Assembly: GCF_014472395.1 (NCBI RefSeq) | Contig: NZ_JACSZW010000006.1 | Coordinates: 368,817 to 432,816 of the forward strand | Direction of reading: 5' to 3' | Length of the DNA: 64,000 nucleotides | Source of the DNA: Pedobacter sp. N36a | GTDB lineage: Bacteria > Bacteroidota > Bacteroidia > Sphingobacteriales > Sphingobacteriaceae | Shown here: positions 34,963 to 43,410 of the stretch, piece after piece | How positions within the stretch are numbered: the stretch's first letter is position 1 | Layout: each line of letters begins with the position of its first letter | The notes under the pieces: model-generated | Database searches by the model: none | Seen by the model: only the letters and a program-made list of their open reading frames with translations | What the model was told of the DNA's origin: nothing | Position numbers and translations under genes: made by a program

Positions 34963-35344
34963 TTAAGGGTGGTTTACAAGCCTAAAGGTTTCCCTGTTTG
35001 TCACTAAAAAAATAATCAGTATTTTATTTCTCAGGTAAGTTAGCTTTTGTAGGTATTTATAAGGGCCTAGGAAAGCTACATCCGTTAATTTTCAGTTGTT
35101 CAGATGCAATTAGTTTGAAGTGAGTTATTTATATCTGGGTAGTATGGTTCGCTACCCATTAGACTACCCTTTTTTACTAGCATAAACTACCTTCAGACTA
35201 CCATTAAACTACCTTCTACCTGTTTGGATCGCCAGTCTAAATAATTAAACTTTGCAGGATTGATTTACGGGATGATTGTTCTCACATCCTAAGTTATCAC
35301 AAACGTTATTAATCACAAATTTTCATTACCACTTTTATTAAATC
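34963..35344. other. Intergenic region ahead of the CsgG-like operon
   Basis: There are 382 bp with no credible gene. The ACTACC array lies at 35136-35220. TTTG at 35252-35255 sits in a weak -7-like context (TAAACTTTG) about 90 bp before the operon start. Confidence 0.6.
35136..35220. repeat. ACTACC repeat array with a 7-bp hairpin
   Basis: TGGGTAG (35136-35142) and CTACCCA (35152-35158) form a perfect 7-bp inverted repeat with a 9-nt spacer. ACTACC or close variants then begin at 35151, 35163, 35176, 35186, 35197, 35208 and 35215. The run 35186-35197-35208 has exact 11-bp spacing. The layout (inverted copy, then direct copies about one helical turn apart) is like the array at 33378-33534, although the core sequence differs. 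Confidence 0.75.
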
Positions 35345-36295
35345 ATGATAAAAAAATCATTTTACCTAGCGTCATTATTTTTGTGTAGTTTTTCTGTGAA
35401 AGCACAAGAAAAAATCAGTGTCGCATTTATTCCAATGTCCTTTGATGAAGAAATGGTTTCAAAGATGGAAGTCAAAATTATTCAGGAAACCATTATTAAT
35501 TCATTTGTTTCTTCTAAGAGATTTACTGTTGTAGACCGCAGTAACATGGAGAGCCTAGAGAAAGAGAAAAAGCTACAAAGAACGGAAGCCTTTATGGACA
35601 GTAAAGAGTCTTTTAAAGATGGTATAAGCAAAGGTGCCAGCTATATGATTGAGGGTAATATCTTGGGTGTAAAACATACCGAGAAGAAAGACAAATGGAA
35701 CAGTAATGTGACCATACAGTTAAAAGTGTTGGATGTGTCAACGGGAGAGATCATCACAACAGAAAGTATAAATTCCGAATTAATTACGGAGGCTGACAAT
35801 TTAAAAGCGATCATCAAAGCGTATTACAATAAGGATGAGATTAAAGTGCTTGAAAACAAAAAAAATCAGTTAAACCAGTCAAAAGATAATTCGGATGCCT
35901 CCCTTAAAGCTGCATTGGATCGTTTAAGTGAGAATGTAAGGCTTTTTACAAGTAAAAATTTTCCGATGCGTATTGAGATTGTGGAATGGATTGGTAAAGG
36001 GGGGAAATTGCAATCTGCAAAAGGAGACGTTGGGAGTTTCAAAGGCCCGTTTAAGAGTTTTGTCATTGCTGCTGGTTCAAACTTAGGGATCAATAAAGGA
36101 CAATTGCTGGATATTGTTTCCAAGATTACGGTAAATGTAGGTGGAAAAGCCATCGATAGACAGCAAAAAATTGGCACGGCATGGGTGTTTAGCGTAGATG
36201 ATGGTAATTTCTCCAGCGTAACAGTAATTGATGGGGAAAAAAACATAAAAAAGGCGGTTGCAGATAAGGTGACGTTTGGAGTATTAACGAAATAA
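35345..36295 (+). CDS. CsgG-like exported protein
   Basis: The protein is 316 aa with a signal peptide cleaved after VKAQE. The body resembles the CsgG/FlgO-type fold: VAFIPMSFDEE, then ETIINSFVSSKRFTVVDRSNMESLEKEKKLQ, GISKGASYMIEGNILGV, and TIQLKVLDVSTGEIITTESINSE. In this superfamily such proteins form or assist outer-membrane secretion pores or envelope assembly. There is no lipobox Cys, unlike curli CsgG. The gene is first in a four-gene rightward operon of exported proteins. No curli subunit genes (csgA/B) are seen. Confidence 0.75.
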   Translation: MIKKSFYLASLFLCSFSVKAQEKISVAFIPMSFDEEMVSKMEVKIIQETIINSFVSSKRFTVVDRSNMESLEKEKKLQRTEAFMDSKESFKDGISKGASYMIEGNILGVKHTEKKDKWNSNVTIQLKVLDVSTGEIITTESINSELITEADNLKAIIKAYYNKDEIKVLENKKNQLNQSKDNSDASLKAALDRLSENVRLFTSKNFPMRIEIVEWIGKGGKLQSAKGDVGSFKGPFKSFVIAAGSNLGINKGQLLDIVSKITVNVGGKAIDRQQKIGTAWVFSVDDGNFSSVTVIDGEKNIKKAVADKVTFGVLTK

Positions 36296-36322
36296 TAAAT
36301 TAACAAATTAATAAATATAAAA

Positions 36323-36811
36323 ATGAGAAAAATTAAACTTTTGGTGCTGTTGGTTATAAGCCTATCTGTGACGTCTAGCTGTTCAAAGAAACTATTGACA
36401 AACCCTTATTCGAATTCTTCCGTAGTAGAACATAATGCACAAGGTTTGGTCACTCTGAGAGGAGTTAGCGATGAATTTCCTAACAATAAAAAGGATGAAG
36501 GCCATCAAGTGGCACTTAAAAATGCGCATAGGAAAGCTTTGGAACAATTGTTTTATATGGGATTCCCAGGTACAGATTTCAAAAATCCAATGATTCGTAA
36601 AGGGAAATCTATTGAAAGTGAAAATAAAGCATTTTTTGATAAGTTTTGGAATGGCGATTATAAACAGTTTATCACCAGTTCAAGTTCAACATTTTATACC
36701 TGCTCGGGTAACGAAAAGTGTGTCTCTGCAGTAGTAGAATTTAAATTGAATTACAATGCTTTACGTACGGAATTTGAGCGTAATAAAGTGTTAAATAAAA
36801 TAGGTTTTTAA
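36323..36811 (+). CDS. Small lipoprotein of the CsgG-like operon
   Basis: The protein is 162 aa. The lipoprotein signal is LLVLLVISLSVTSSCSKK. The mature part begins with a short linker and then VTLRGVSDEFPNNKKDEGHQVALKNAHRKALEQLFYMGFPG, and includes the Cys pair in YTCSGNEKC. The position next to a CsgG-like gene and the strand-plus-helix opening recall the LPP20/FlgP type of lipoprotein, but the match is loose. It lies 28 bp after the CsgG-like gene and 2 bp before the next. Confidence 0.65.
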   Translation: MRKIKLLVLLVISLSVTSSCSKKLLTNPYSNSSVVEHNAQGLVTLRGVSDEFPNNKKDEGHQVALKNAHRKALEQLFYMGFPGTDFKNPMIRKGKSIESENKAFFDKFWNGDYKQFITSSSSTFYTCSGNEKCVSAVVEFKLNYNALRTEFERNKVLNKIGF

Positions 36812-36812
36812 T

Positions 36813-37712
36813 ATGAAATGTGTTTCGGTTAGTATTATATTTTTTATGGTTTTTGCTTGCTTTATGCCTGATGTTAATGCGCAAATAGCAGCGACCAGAA
36901 GTAGTGAGATGGCTAGAGCTGCCGCAAAAATTATGGTGGTACCCTATAATAAACAGGATGAGAATATTCAAACTGTTTTGGATAATAACCCTGCAGTGCG
37001 TACTGCTGTATCTAAGGTGAAGGAAGCTTTTGATCAACGGGGCTGGTCTACCGTAGATTTTGTAGCCAATTTGCGTGCTGCACAAGCCAATTCTGCTTTT
37101 ACGGCTGATAGGCAAGCCAACTTTAAATCCGATTTGTTGAGTGGCTCTGGTGCAGATTTTTATGTGCAGGTAGATGTTCAGAATAATACGGATGATAGCG
37201 GTACGAATATTACCTTAAACATAACTGCATTTGAAACGCATACCGGCGCAAGCTTTTCAAACCAATCGGCATCAAGTGGAAGGTTTGCTACAAATGATGT
37301 GGAGAAGCTTATTGTTCGTGCATTTGAAAAGATACAAGAAGAGTTTTTGAATAACTTGATGGTAAAAACGGACGAGATCAGAGATATTGGAAGGGCATTG
37401 GTGATTCATTTCAATTTGGATGAAAATTGTGCGATAAATTTTGATTCGGAAATTGACGGTGGCCACTTCTTAAACGATGCTATTGAAGAATGGGTTTCTG
37501 CTAATGCATTTAGGGGGAGGGCTAATTTAGCAGGTATTGTTGAAAACAAAATGATATTCGATGAAGTTCGTATTCCCTTGTTTGATCAGGAGACAGATAA
37601 GCCTTTTAATCCAAACAAATTTGCGTCCGAAATTATCCGGTTCTTAAAAAGTAAAAACTTAAATGCAAGCCGTAATGTTAAAGGTCAGAGCTTGTTTATT
37701 ACGATTAAGTAA
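36813..37712 (+). CDS. Exported protein of the CsgG-like operon (DUF6175-like)
   Basis: The protein is 299 aa with a signal peptide ending at VNAQ. The sequence KIMVVPYNKQDENIQTVLDNNPAVRTAVSKVKEAFDQRGWSTVDFVANL and the later GADFYVQVDVQNNTDDSGTNITLNITAFETHTG resemble the Bacteroidota family DUF6175, recalled without a search. The alternating strands and helices suggest a periplasmic CsgG-NTD-like fold. It is tightly packed between the lipoprotein gene and the last gene of the operon. The function is unknown. Confidence 0.65.
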   Translation: MKCVSVSIIFFMVFACFMPDVNAQIAATRSSEMARAAAKIMVVPYNKQDENIQTVLDNNPAVRTAVSKVKEAFDQRGWSTVDFVANLRAAQANSAFTADRQANFKSDLLSGSGADFYVQVDVQNNTDDSGTNITLNITAFETHTGASFSNQSASSGRFATNDVEKLIVRAFEKIQEEFLNNLMVKTDEIRDIGRALVIHFNLDENCAINFDSEIDGGHFLNDAIEEWVSANAFRGRANLAGIVENKMIFDEVRIPLFDQETDKPFNPNKFASEIIRFLKSKNLNASRNVKGQSLFITIK

Positions 37713-37719
37713 GGGGGCT

Positions 37720-38625
37720 ATGATAAGAATTGTGTTAAGTATGATACTTGTCGTTTTTTCAACCTCAATGACTTTCGCTCAAAATATAAGGGTAAGTTCG
37801 ATGAGTTACAGTTTTAGTGTCCCCGATGGAGATGCAATGGTTCAGAAAAAACATTACGAATTGTTGGTAGCGCAATTAAAAAAGAACTTCAAGAATAGCG
37901 TAAGCTTTTCCAACCAGTCGCCTTTCTATATCGTTCCTAAAATTAATGTGCTAAGTAATATGACGGCTGGAGATATGGGAGATGTTAAGGTGATGAAGTT
38001 ACAAGTTCAATTTACATTGGAGAACCCTGACCTTCATGTTACGTTTAATACCTTTAGTAAAACCACGAATATTACGGCAGATAATGTAGATGCTGCAATT
38101 TTTAAGGTCATTCAGGAAATAAAGCCCAACGATAAGAAAATCAATGAATTTTTACAATCAGGAGAGCAATTGATCAAAGATTTTTACCAAGAAAATTGTG
38201 CTAAAATTTTAAAATCTGCTACGGTAAGCATTGATCGAAAAGAGTTTAGTAAAGCATTTTCTCTACTGCGTTATGTTCCAGAGGAATTGGGTTGCTATAA
38301 GGAGGTTGAAAAGTTGATTACTTCTATTTATCAGCAACATAAAAATGAATATTGCAGCAATCAGTTGCTCAAAGCAAAATTGGAAGAATCAAAGGAAGGC
38401 TATGATAAAGCTTTAGCACAACTTCGCTTTGTGGATCCTGGTGCTGATTGTTATAAGGATGTTTCTACGTTGCTGCAACAGATTGGGACGAAGGTTAATT
38501 TGGAAACTATCAGACAGTTTGAAATGGAGAAAATGATTTTTGAAAAGAAAACTGAGATTGAAAAAATGAAAATTCTTGTAACGCATACAGATGAGGTAAC
38601 AGTACATATTGATCACAAAATTTAG
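37720..38625 (+). CDS. Exported protein with duplicated Cys-flanked helical repeat
   Basis: I start at the ATG 7 bp after the previous stop, which gives the signal peptide MIRIVLSMILVVFSTSMTFA. The frame remains open upstream but would overlap the previous gene. The N-terminal 130 residues are beta-rich. Two similar repeats follow (CAKILKSATVSIDRKEFSKAFSLLRYVPEELGCYKEVEKLI and CSNQLLKAKLEESKEGYDKALAQLRFVDPGADCYKDVSTLL), TPR-like units bounded by Cys residues that could form disulphides. The C-terminus is a charged coil. It is the last gene of the CsgG-like operon. The family is not recognised. Confidence 0.7.
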   Translation: MIRIVLSMILVVFSTSMTFAQNIRVSSMSYSFSVPDGDAMVQKKHYELLVAQLKKNFKNSVSFSNQSPFYIVPKINVLSNMTAGDMGDVKVMKLQVQFTLENPDLHVTFNTFSKTTNITADNVDAAIFKVIQEIKPNDKKINEFLQSGEQLIKDFYQENCAKILKSATVSIDRKEFSKAFSLLRYVPEELGCYKEVEKLITSIYQQHKNEYCSNQLLKAKLEESKEGYDKALAQLRFVDPGADCYKDVSTLLQQIGTKVNLETIRQFEMEKMIFEKKTEIEKMKILVTHTDEVTVHIDHKI

Positions 38626-38680
38626 TTAAAATTGACGCCTTCTATATCACGTGCTAAAAACTAAACCTAGTTGCTGTTAG

Positions 38681-38735
38681 AAAGAAAAGGGAAATAATCA
38701 TAAGACTATTTCCCTTTATCTAAATTAACGCTCTC
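38681..38735. repeat. Hairpin repeat, copy 1 (second copy at 54417-54469)
   Basis: The block starts AAAGAAAAGGGAAAT, forms an 11-bp stem (AAAGGGAAATA 38686-38696 / TATTTCCCTTT 38707-38717), and ends ATCTAAATTAACGCTCTC. The same start, hairpin and end occur 15.7 kb away in the same orientation. Here it could also terminate the CsgG-like operon. Confidence 0.8.
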
Positions 38736-38853
38736 CTATGCTGTATGGTCTGGGTATAGTGTGCCCTAGTATTTTCGATACCTAAAGTCAAGTCCATATT
38801 TAATCAGTCGATTTTTCAGCCGAAAGATCGTTGTCTGGAGCATTTCTAACATC

Positions 38854-38931
38854 ATGACGGTGGAATGGTGCAGGGATGGCAGGCGAAGAGCATTGGATCA
38901 TGTGTTTATTGAACGGTTCGGGAGGTCAAAA
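38854..38931 (+). pseudogene. IS3-family orfB remnant
   Basis: A short frame reads RDGRRRALDHVFIERFGRSK. This corresponds to the IS150-like integrase segment with DN(I/V)FIERFWRS near its C-terminus, including the catalytic-region Glu. No continuous flanking transposase or terminal repeats are visible, so it is only a scar. Confidence 0.5.
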
Positions 38932-38976
38932 ATAAATTGGAATATTAAAGTAGAAACTTTTTAGACAAGTTCTTTT

Positions 38977-39732
38977 TTATTTTTTAAAATCAATCAAACC
39001 TTTCTTCTGCTGATTTTCCCACAATTCTGTGTTCAATTCTATATAACGCGATGGCGTATCAACATAATTCGCCTTGTCATCAAAGCCCTTATCGTAAACC
39101 ATTTTTAAGCTATCACTTAAGTTCTCGAAAGCCTGTTTAAAATATTCATCTCTGGTTAAATTTTTCTCATCGTCTAAATCGCTTGCCTTTGGTTCTACTG
39201 ATTTTAACTTCGCCCTGAGTAACTCTTTTTCTAAAAAAACACCTCTTAGCCAAACAACTACATAGCCATTATTTGCTATTCCTACTACAAAACTTAACCC
39301 TTTTTTAAGGCCAGCAAATTGAGAGAGTATCAAAGATTGATTATTTCTATCTGCTGTCTTAAATATGTTTAATATTTCATTTTGCGGCAACTCAAATTTG
39401 TGTGAGTAGAATTTTTTATCACGATATGAAAAGTATTTTAAAAAAAACTGGCTGGGTAATCTGGCAGAACTAGCATGGTTCGAGCTTCCATAATCTATTC
39501 CCCAGGCAGAGTTGAAATTATTAGTGCTTTCTATGTTTGCACCTTCAAGTTCACCATCTGGTAACAAAAAATAAGCTTCTTTAACATAAATAGGAAAGGT
39601 TATAGGAGCAGTTATGGTTATCGAATAATTATACCTTTCGCCACCTTTATAGGCTGTTTTTCTATAGATGGATGCAATTACTAAAATTACCGCCAAAACG
39701 ATATAATATTTATTAAGCTTATTTAATTTCAT
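38977..39732 (-). CDS. DUF2931-like membrane-anchored protein
   Basis: The protein is 251 aa. An N-terminal span (YYIVLAVILVIASIYRK) anchors a large periplasmic part beginning YNYSITITAPITFPIYVKEAYFLLPDGE. The layout and the WGIDYGSSNHASSARLPSQFFLKYFSY segment recall the DUF2931 proteins common in Bacteroidota, which often occur in variable loci. This assignment is from memory. The gene is 5 bp downstream of a small membrane-protein gene and lies between two IS3 remnants. Confidence 0.65.
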   Translation of the reverse strand: MKLNKLNKYYIVLAVILVIASIYRKTAYKGGERYNYSITITAPITFPIYVKEAYFLLPDGELEGANIESTNNFNSAWGIDYGSSNHASSARLPSQFFLKYFSYRDKKFYSHKFELPQNEILNIFKTADRNNQSLILSQFAGLKKGLSFVVGIANNGYVVVWLRGVFLEKELLRAKLKSVEPKASDLDDEKNLTRDEYFKQAFENLSDSLKMVYDKGFDDKANYVDTPSRYIELNTELWENQQKKGLIDFKK

Positions 39733-39737
39733 GGCTT

Positions 39738-40046
39738 TTAGTTTTTAAACGCATGACCAAGTTGCCAAGCATACCAAAAAATACCCATAAATATTATGGA
39801 AATAACCAATAGAACAATGAACAATATTTTTGCCCAGCGGTAACCTTTGCCTCGATAAGTATAAATGTATCCACCTAATAAAATGGTAGCCGAAAAAGGC
39901 AAAATTAAAAGTACAAGTGCCCCATCAAATTCGCCTGATGGTTGGAATGTGGTTGACAAGACCAGCATCAGGATGAAGTTTAACGCAATAAGTGCGATAC
40001 TTAAATTGCTGTTTTTTTGTTTTTCTACTTCTCCTGAATTATCCAT
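39738..40046 (-). CDS. Small three-span membrane protein
   Basis: The protein is 102 aa. After a polar start (MDNSGEVEKQKNSN) come three hydrophobic spans (LSIALIALNFILMLVLS; GALVLLILPFSATILLGGYIY; ILFIVLLVISIIFMGIFWYA). The family is not recognised. Its stop is 5 bp from the start of the DUF2931-like gene, so the two are probably cotranscribed. Confidence 0.6.
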   Translation of the reverse strand: MDNSGEVEKQKNSNLSIALIALNFILMLVLSTTFQPSGEFDGALVLLILPFSATILLGGYIYTYRGKGYRWAKILFIVLLVISIIFMGIFWYAWQLGHAFKN

Positions 40047-40097
40047 ATCTATTTTTTACTGATTCATTTCCTTCAGCACCAAAACTACCAGTCATAC

Positions 40098-40307
40098 CTA
40101 TGCTAAACAATTGTAACAAGTTTCAATGTATTTGAAAACGATGCGCGCTGCTTGCTCTTTGTCAGTCAACTTGTGCTAATATACACATTCAGCTTTTAGT
40201 ATCTTGAAGAAACTCTCTGCAACTGCGTTGTCCCAACAATTACCTTTCCTATTCATACTTCTGGTGATCGATGGATATTTTTTCAGCTGCCATCGAAATT
40301 CATTGCC
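40098..40307 (-). pseudogene. IS3-family orfB fragment with in-frame stop
   Basis: The minus strand reads [18 protein letters not shown], then [24 protein letters not shown], a stop, and [35 protein letters not shown] is the hallmark DDE-region signature (with the catalytic Glu) of IS3-group integrases. The stop codon and the missing flanks show it is inactive. Confidence 0.85.
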
Positions 40308-40612
40308 TCCACCAAGGGAGCAGTGGCCGAGCTGATTTCAGCAGCAAAAGGTTTTCTAGCGTATGGAAAGGTCAAAAGTCAGAAATTTCCGGCAGGCATA
40401 AAATTCAGGGCCGCATTGGGACTTTTTCGCCCCTCCATTGTCATTTAAATAAAACAACTAATTACAGTTAAATTTTTTGTTGAACAGGTATAAATACATG
40501 ATTGGAAAATATCTTTTTCGTTTCAACTTAGGAATTGATATTTCAAATATGTCAAAAAAATAAATGTAATTTAAATGGAATGTTTTAAATCAAATGGCTG
40601 TAAATATTTACT
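40308..40612. other. Non-coding stretch before the TonB-type gene
   Basis: About 305 bp. A 66-codon open frame covers the left half, but it overlaps the IS3 remnant and lacks any protein signature. The right half is A/T-rich and presumably carries the promoter of the following gene. Confidence 0.5.
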
Positions 40613-43396
40613 ATGAGGAAAATATTGTTATTATTATGCCTCTCGTTATTCTTTTTTATTCATGCACATGGTCAAAATCAGCACTTTGTAAAGGGAAGAA
40701 TTGTGGATACTGCCTCCACTTCTATTTTAATTGGAACCTCTGTTTCTGTTTTAAGAGCTAAAGACTCTATTCTAGTAAAATTTACCAGAGCTTTAGCAGA
40801 TGGAACTTTTGAAATTAATAACCTTCAAAAGGGGAAATATATTTTGCTCGTATCCTATCCAAAATATGCAGATTTTGTAGATCACTTCCTATTAGATTCC
40901 ATTAAACCCAATATTAATTATGGAAAAATTAACTTATCCAGAATGGCTAATATTTTAGCCGATGTAATTATTAAAGGAAATCGCTCTGCAATAAGAATTA
41001 AAGGAGATACAACCGAGTTTGATCCTAAGGCCTATCACATCAAACCAAATTCAAAAGTCGAAGATCTTATTAAACAGTTTCCTGGTTTTCAGGTAGATAA
41101 GTATGGTAAAATTACCGCACAGGGTAAAACGGTGCGCAAGATATTGGTAGATGGTGAAGAGTTTTTTGGTGATGACCCGACATTGGTGACCAAAAATCTT
41201 CGTACTGATATGGTTGAAAAAGTTCAGCTTTATGATAAAGCAAGTGATCAGGCCAGCTTTATTGGTATTGACGACGGCGAAAAAACCAAAACAATAAATA
41301 TCAAACTAAGGGAAGACAAGAAGCAAGGTTATTTTGGCAACTTGCAAGGTGGCTACGGTACAAAAGATTTTTATCAGGGACAGGGAATGTTTAATAAATT
41401 CTTGAGTAAAAGAAAATTTTCAGTCTATGGTATTTTGGGTAATAATGGAACAGTAGGTTTAGGATGGGGTGATCGGGATAAAAATGGAAGTTCTGGTGGA
41501 ATGGCCATGCTGGATGATGACACGATAGATTTAAGTTCCGGAGCAGGTGGTGATTTTGATTCAAACAGTGGCCAATATAATGGACAAGGTTTACCTATTG
41601 CTAGAACCGGAGGCTTACATTTCGATAATAAATGGAACAAGGATAAAGAATTGTTAAACACCAACTATAAAATTGGATCCATTAGGGTAAAAGGCAATAA
41701 AAATTCGATAGGTCGGAATAATTTAACCTCAGCTATTCAAAATAATACTTCAGATGAATCTTTCGATAATGACATGTTTAGACAAAAACTAGATGTAACC
41801 TATGAATTAAAAATCGACACTACTCTGGGCATGAAAATTAGCGCCGACGGAGCTTTGAAAAAGAGCAAGACCTCAAACAAATATATCACCTCCACTACTG
41901 ATGGAGATAATAAGTTCTTAAATTCATCAAATAGATCGTTAACTAATACAGCAAATGATCAAAATTTTAACTTGAACGTGTTATTTACAAAAAAACTGAA
42001 GAAAAGAGGACGCACACTATCACTAAACATCAATCAATCGATCAATAGAAGCAACAGTGATGGGTATTTAAATTCCTATAATAGGCGCTTAACCACTACT
42101 GGCGTAGTGGATAGTCTTACTAATCAATTTAAAGTCAATGACATTGAAAATAATTCTTTCAAACTAAATGTAGCTTATACGGAGCCACTATCAAAAACCT
42201 TAACTGTCATTGTGAACTATCGTGTAGGTCTAATTAACGGAAAATCAGATCACCGGTCTTTCAATCAATCTGGCAAGGATAGATACGATATTTTGGATCC
42301 TTTGTATAGTAATAATTTTAAGTTAGACCAAACAATCAATCAGGGAGGTGCAATTTTCAATTACAAAAAAGGCAAAACGGTGATTAATTTAGGGTCTAAG
42401 TTTAGTGGTATAAATTTTAAACAGGATGATATTTACCTCAAGAAAACCTATGTAAGGAACTTTGTTGATTTTATGCCAGAAGCTTCCTACGAATATAGTT
42501 TTTCTCAATTTAAATCGTTGAATATTAGTTATAAAGGTAATACAGATCAACCTTCTCTTGATCAATTACAACCAGTTAGGGTAAATAACGATCCATTTAA
42601 TGTTACAATTGGAAATCAAGATTTAAGACCATCGTTCAGTAGTAATATTGACGCCAGCTACTCCTCCTACAAAGTTTTAACAAACCAAACGATTTTGTTA
42701 AGTGGTTCTTATCGGTTTACTACGAATTCAATTATCAGTGATGTAACGACTGACAACATCGGTAAAAGTACGAGTACATTCATCAACTTCAATGATAAAA
42801 TGCAGACGAATCTTCAACTATATGGGCAAATAAGCAGAAAAATAAAATTCCTTGACATGGACGTAGGTATGAATATAGATGCAAACGGGACATCTTCCTA
42901 TAATTTCATCACCAATGACGAAAACAGGACATTAAATAACACTAAAAACTACACTTACGGCAGCGGAGTCAATATCTTAAAATATAAAGAAAAAAAATAC
43001 AGCTTTAATTTCCGCTTCGGTCCAACATTCAATATGTCCAGAGTAAGTGTCGGAAGACATAGTGATGGATGGGGCTGGAATGGTAATGTCGAAGGAAGTG
43101 TTGAATTGCCTGGAAAATTTGAAATATCTACAGATGGGGATTATCAATACAAAGGAAATACACAAGTTCTTACCGAAAGATTTGAGCGTTTTATCTGGAA
43201 TGCAGCATTAAGCAAGAAATTCTTAAAGTCTGAAAATTTAAAATTTTCTTTAACTGTAAATGATATTCTGAACCAGAATGTCGGATTTAGTCGTACAGCG
43301 ACCAATACAACCATTAACCAAAGCAGCTATACCACCATTCGTAGGTATTTTATGTTCTCGGTCGTATGGGATTTTAATAAAATGGGAGATCATTAA
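40613..43396 (+). CDS. Outer-membrane beta-barrel protein (TonB-receptor-like)
   Basis: The protein is 927 aa. A signal peptide (ending AHGQ) precedes a CarboxypepD-reg-like domain (HFVKGRIVDTASTSILIGTSVSVLR) and a plug domain (DTTEFDPKAYHIKPNSKVEDLIKQFPGFQVDKYGKITAQGKTVRKILVDGEEFFG). A Gly- and Asp-rich insert lies at about 285-320. The barrel includes LQPVRVNNDPFNVTIGNQDLRPSF. Its gene is 14 bp upstream of a GLPGLI-family gene, a pairing often seen in Bacteroidota. The imported substrate, possibly a metal chelate or peptide, is not known. Confidence 0.9.
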   Translation: MRKILLLLCLSLFFFIHAHGQNQHFVKGRIVDTASTSILIGTSVSVLRAKDSILVKFTRALADGTFEINNLQKGKYILLVSYPKYADFVDHFLLDSIKPNINYGKINLSRMANILADVIIKGNRSAIRIKGDTTEFDPKAYHIKPNSKVEDLIKQFPGFQVDKYGKITAQGKTVRKILVDGEEFFGDDPTLVTKNLRTDMVEKVQLYDKASDQASFIGIDDGEKTKTINIKLREDKKQGYFGNLQGGYGTKDFYQGQGMFNKFLSKRKFSVYGILGNNGTVGLGWGDRDKNGSSGGMAMLDDDTIDLSSGAGGDFDSNSGQYNGQGLPIARTGGLHFDNKWNKDKELLNTNYKIGSIRVKGNKNSIGRNNLTSAIQNNTSDESFDNDMFRQKLDVTYELKIDTTLGMKISADGALKKSKTSNKYITSTTDGDNKFLNSSNRSLTNTANDQNFNLNVLFTKKLKKRGRTLSLNINQSINRSNSDGYLNSYNRRLTTTGVVDSLTNQFKVNDIENNSFKLNVAYTEPLSKTLTVIVNYRVGLINGKSDHRSFNQSGKDRYDILDPLYSNNFKLDQTINQGGAIFNYKKGKTVINLGSKFSGINFKQDDIYLKKTYVRNFVDFMPEASYEYSFSQFKSLNISYKGNTDQPSLDQLQPVRVNNDPFNVTIGNQDLRPSFSSNIDASYSSYKVLTNQTILLSGSYRFTTNSIISDVTTDNIGKSTSTFINFNDKMQTNLQLYGQISRKIKFLDMDVGMNIDANGTSSYNFITNDENRTLNNTKNYTYGSGVNILKYKEKKYSFNFRFGPTFNMSRVSVGRHSDGWGWNGNVEGSVELPGKFEISTDGDYQYKGNTQVLTERFERFIWNAALSKKFLKSENLKFSLTVNDILNQNVGFSRTATNTTINQSSYTTIRRYFMFSVVWDFNKMGDH

Positions 43397-43410
43397 ATAG
43401 AAAAATAACC

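Noticed and set aside
35345..38625. CsgG-like operon considered as a curli locus.
   Set aside because: There are no csgA/csgB-type amyloid repeats, no csgE/csgF-like genes, and the CsgG-like protein lacks a lipobox cysteine.
40271..40471. Plus-strand frame of 66 codons following the IS3 remnant.
   Set aside because: It partly overlaps the IS3 orfB scar on the other strand and shows no protein signature.
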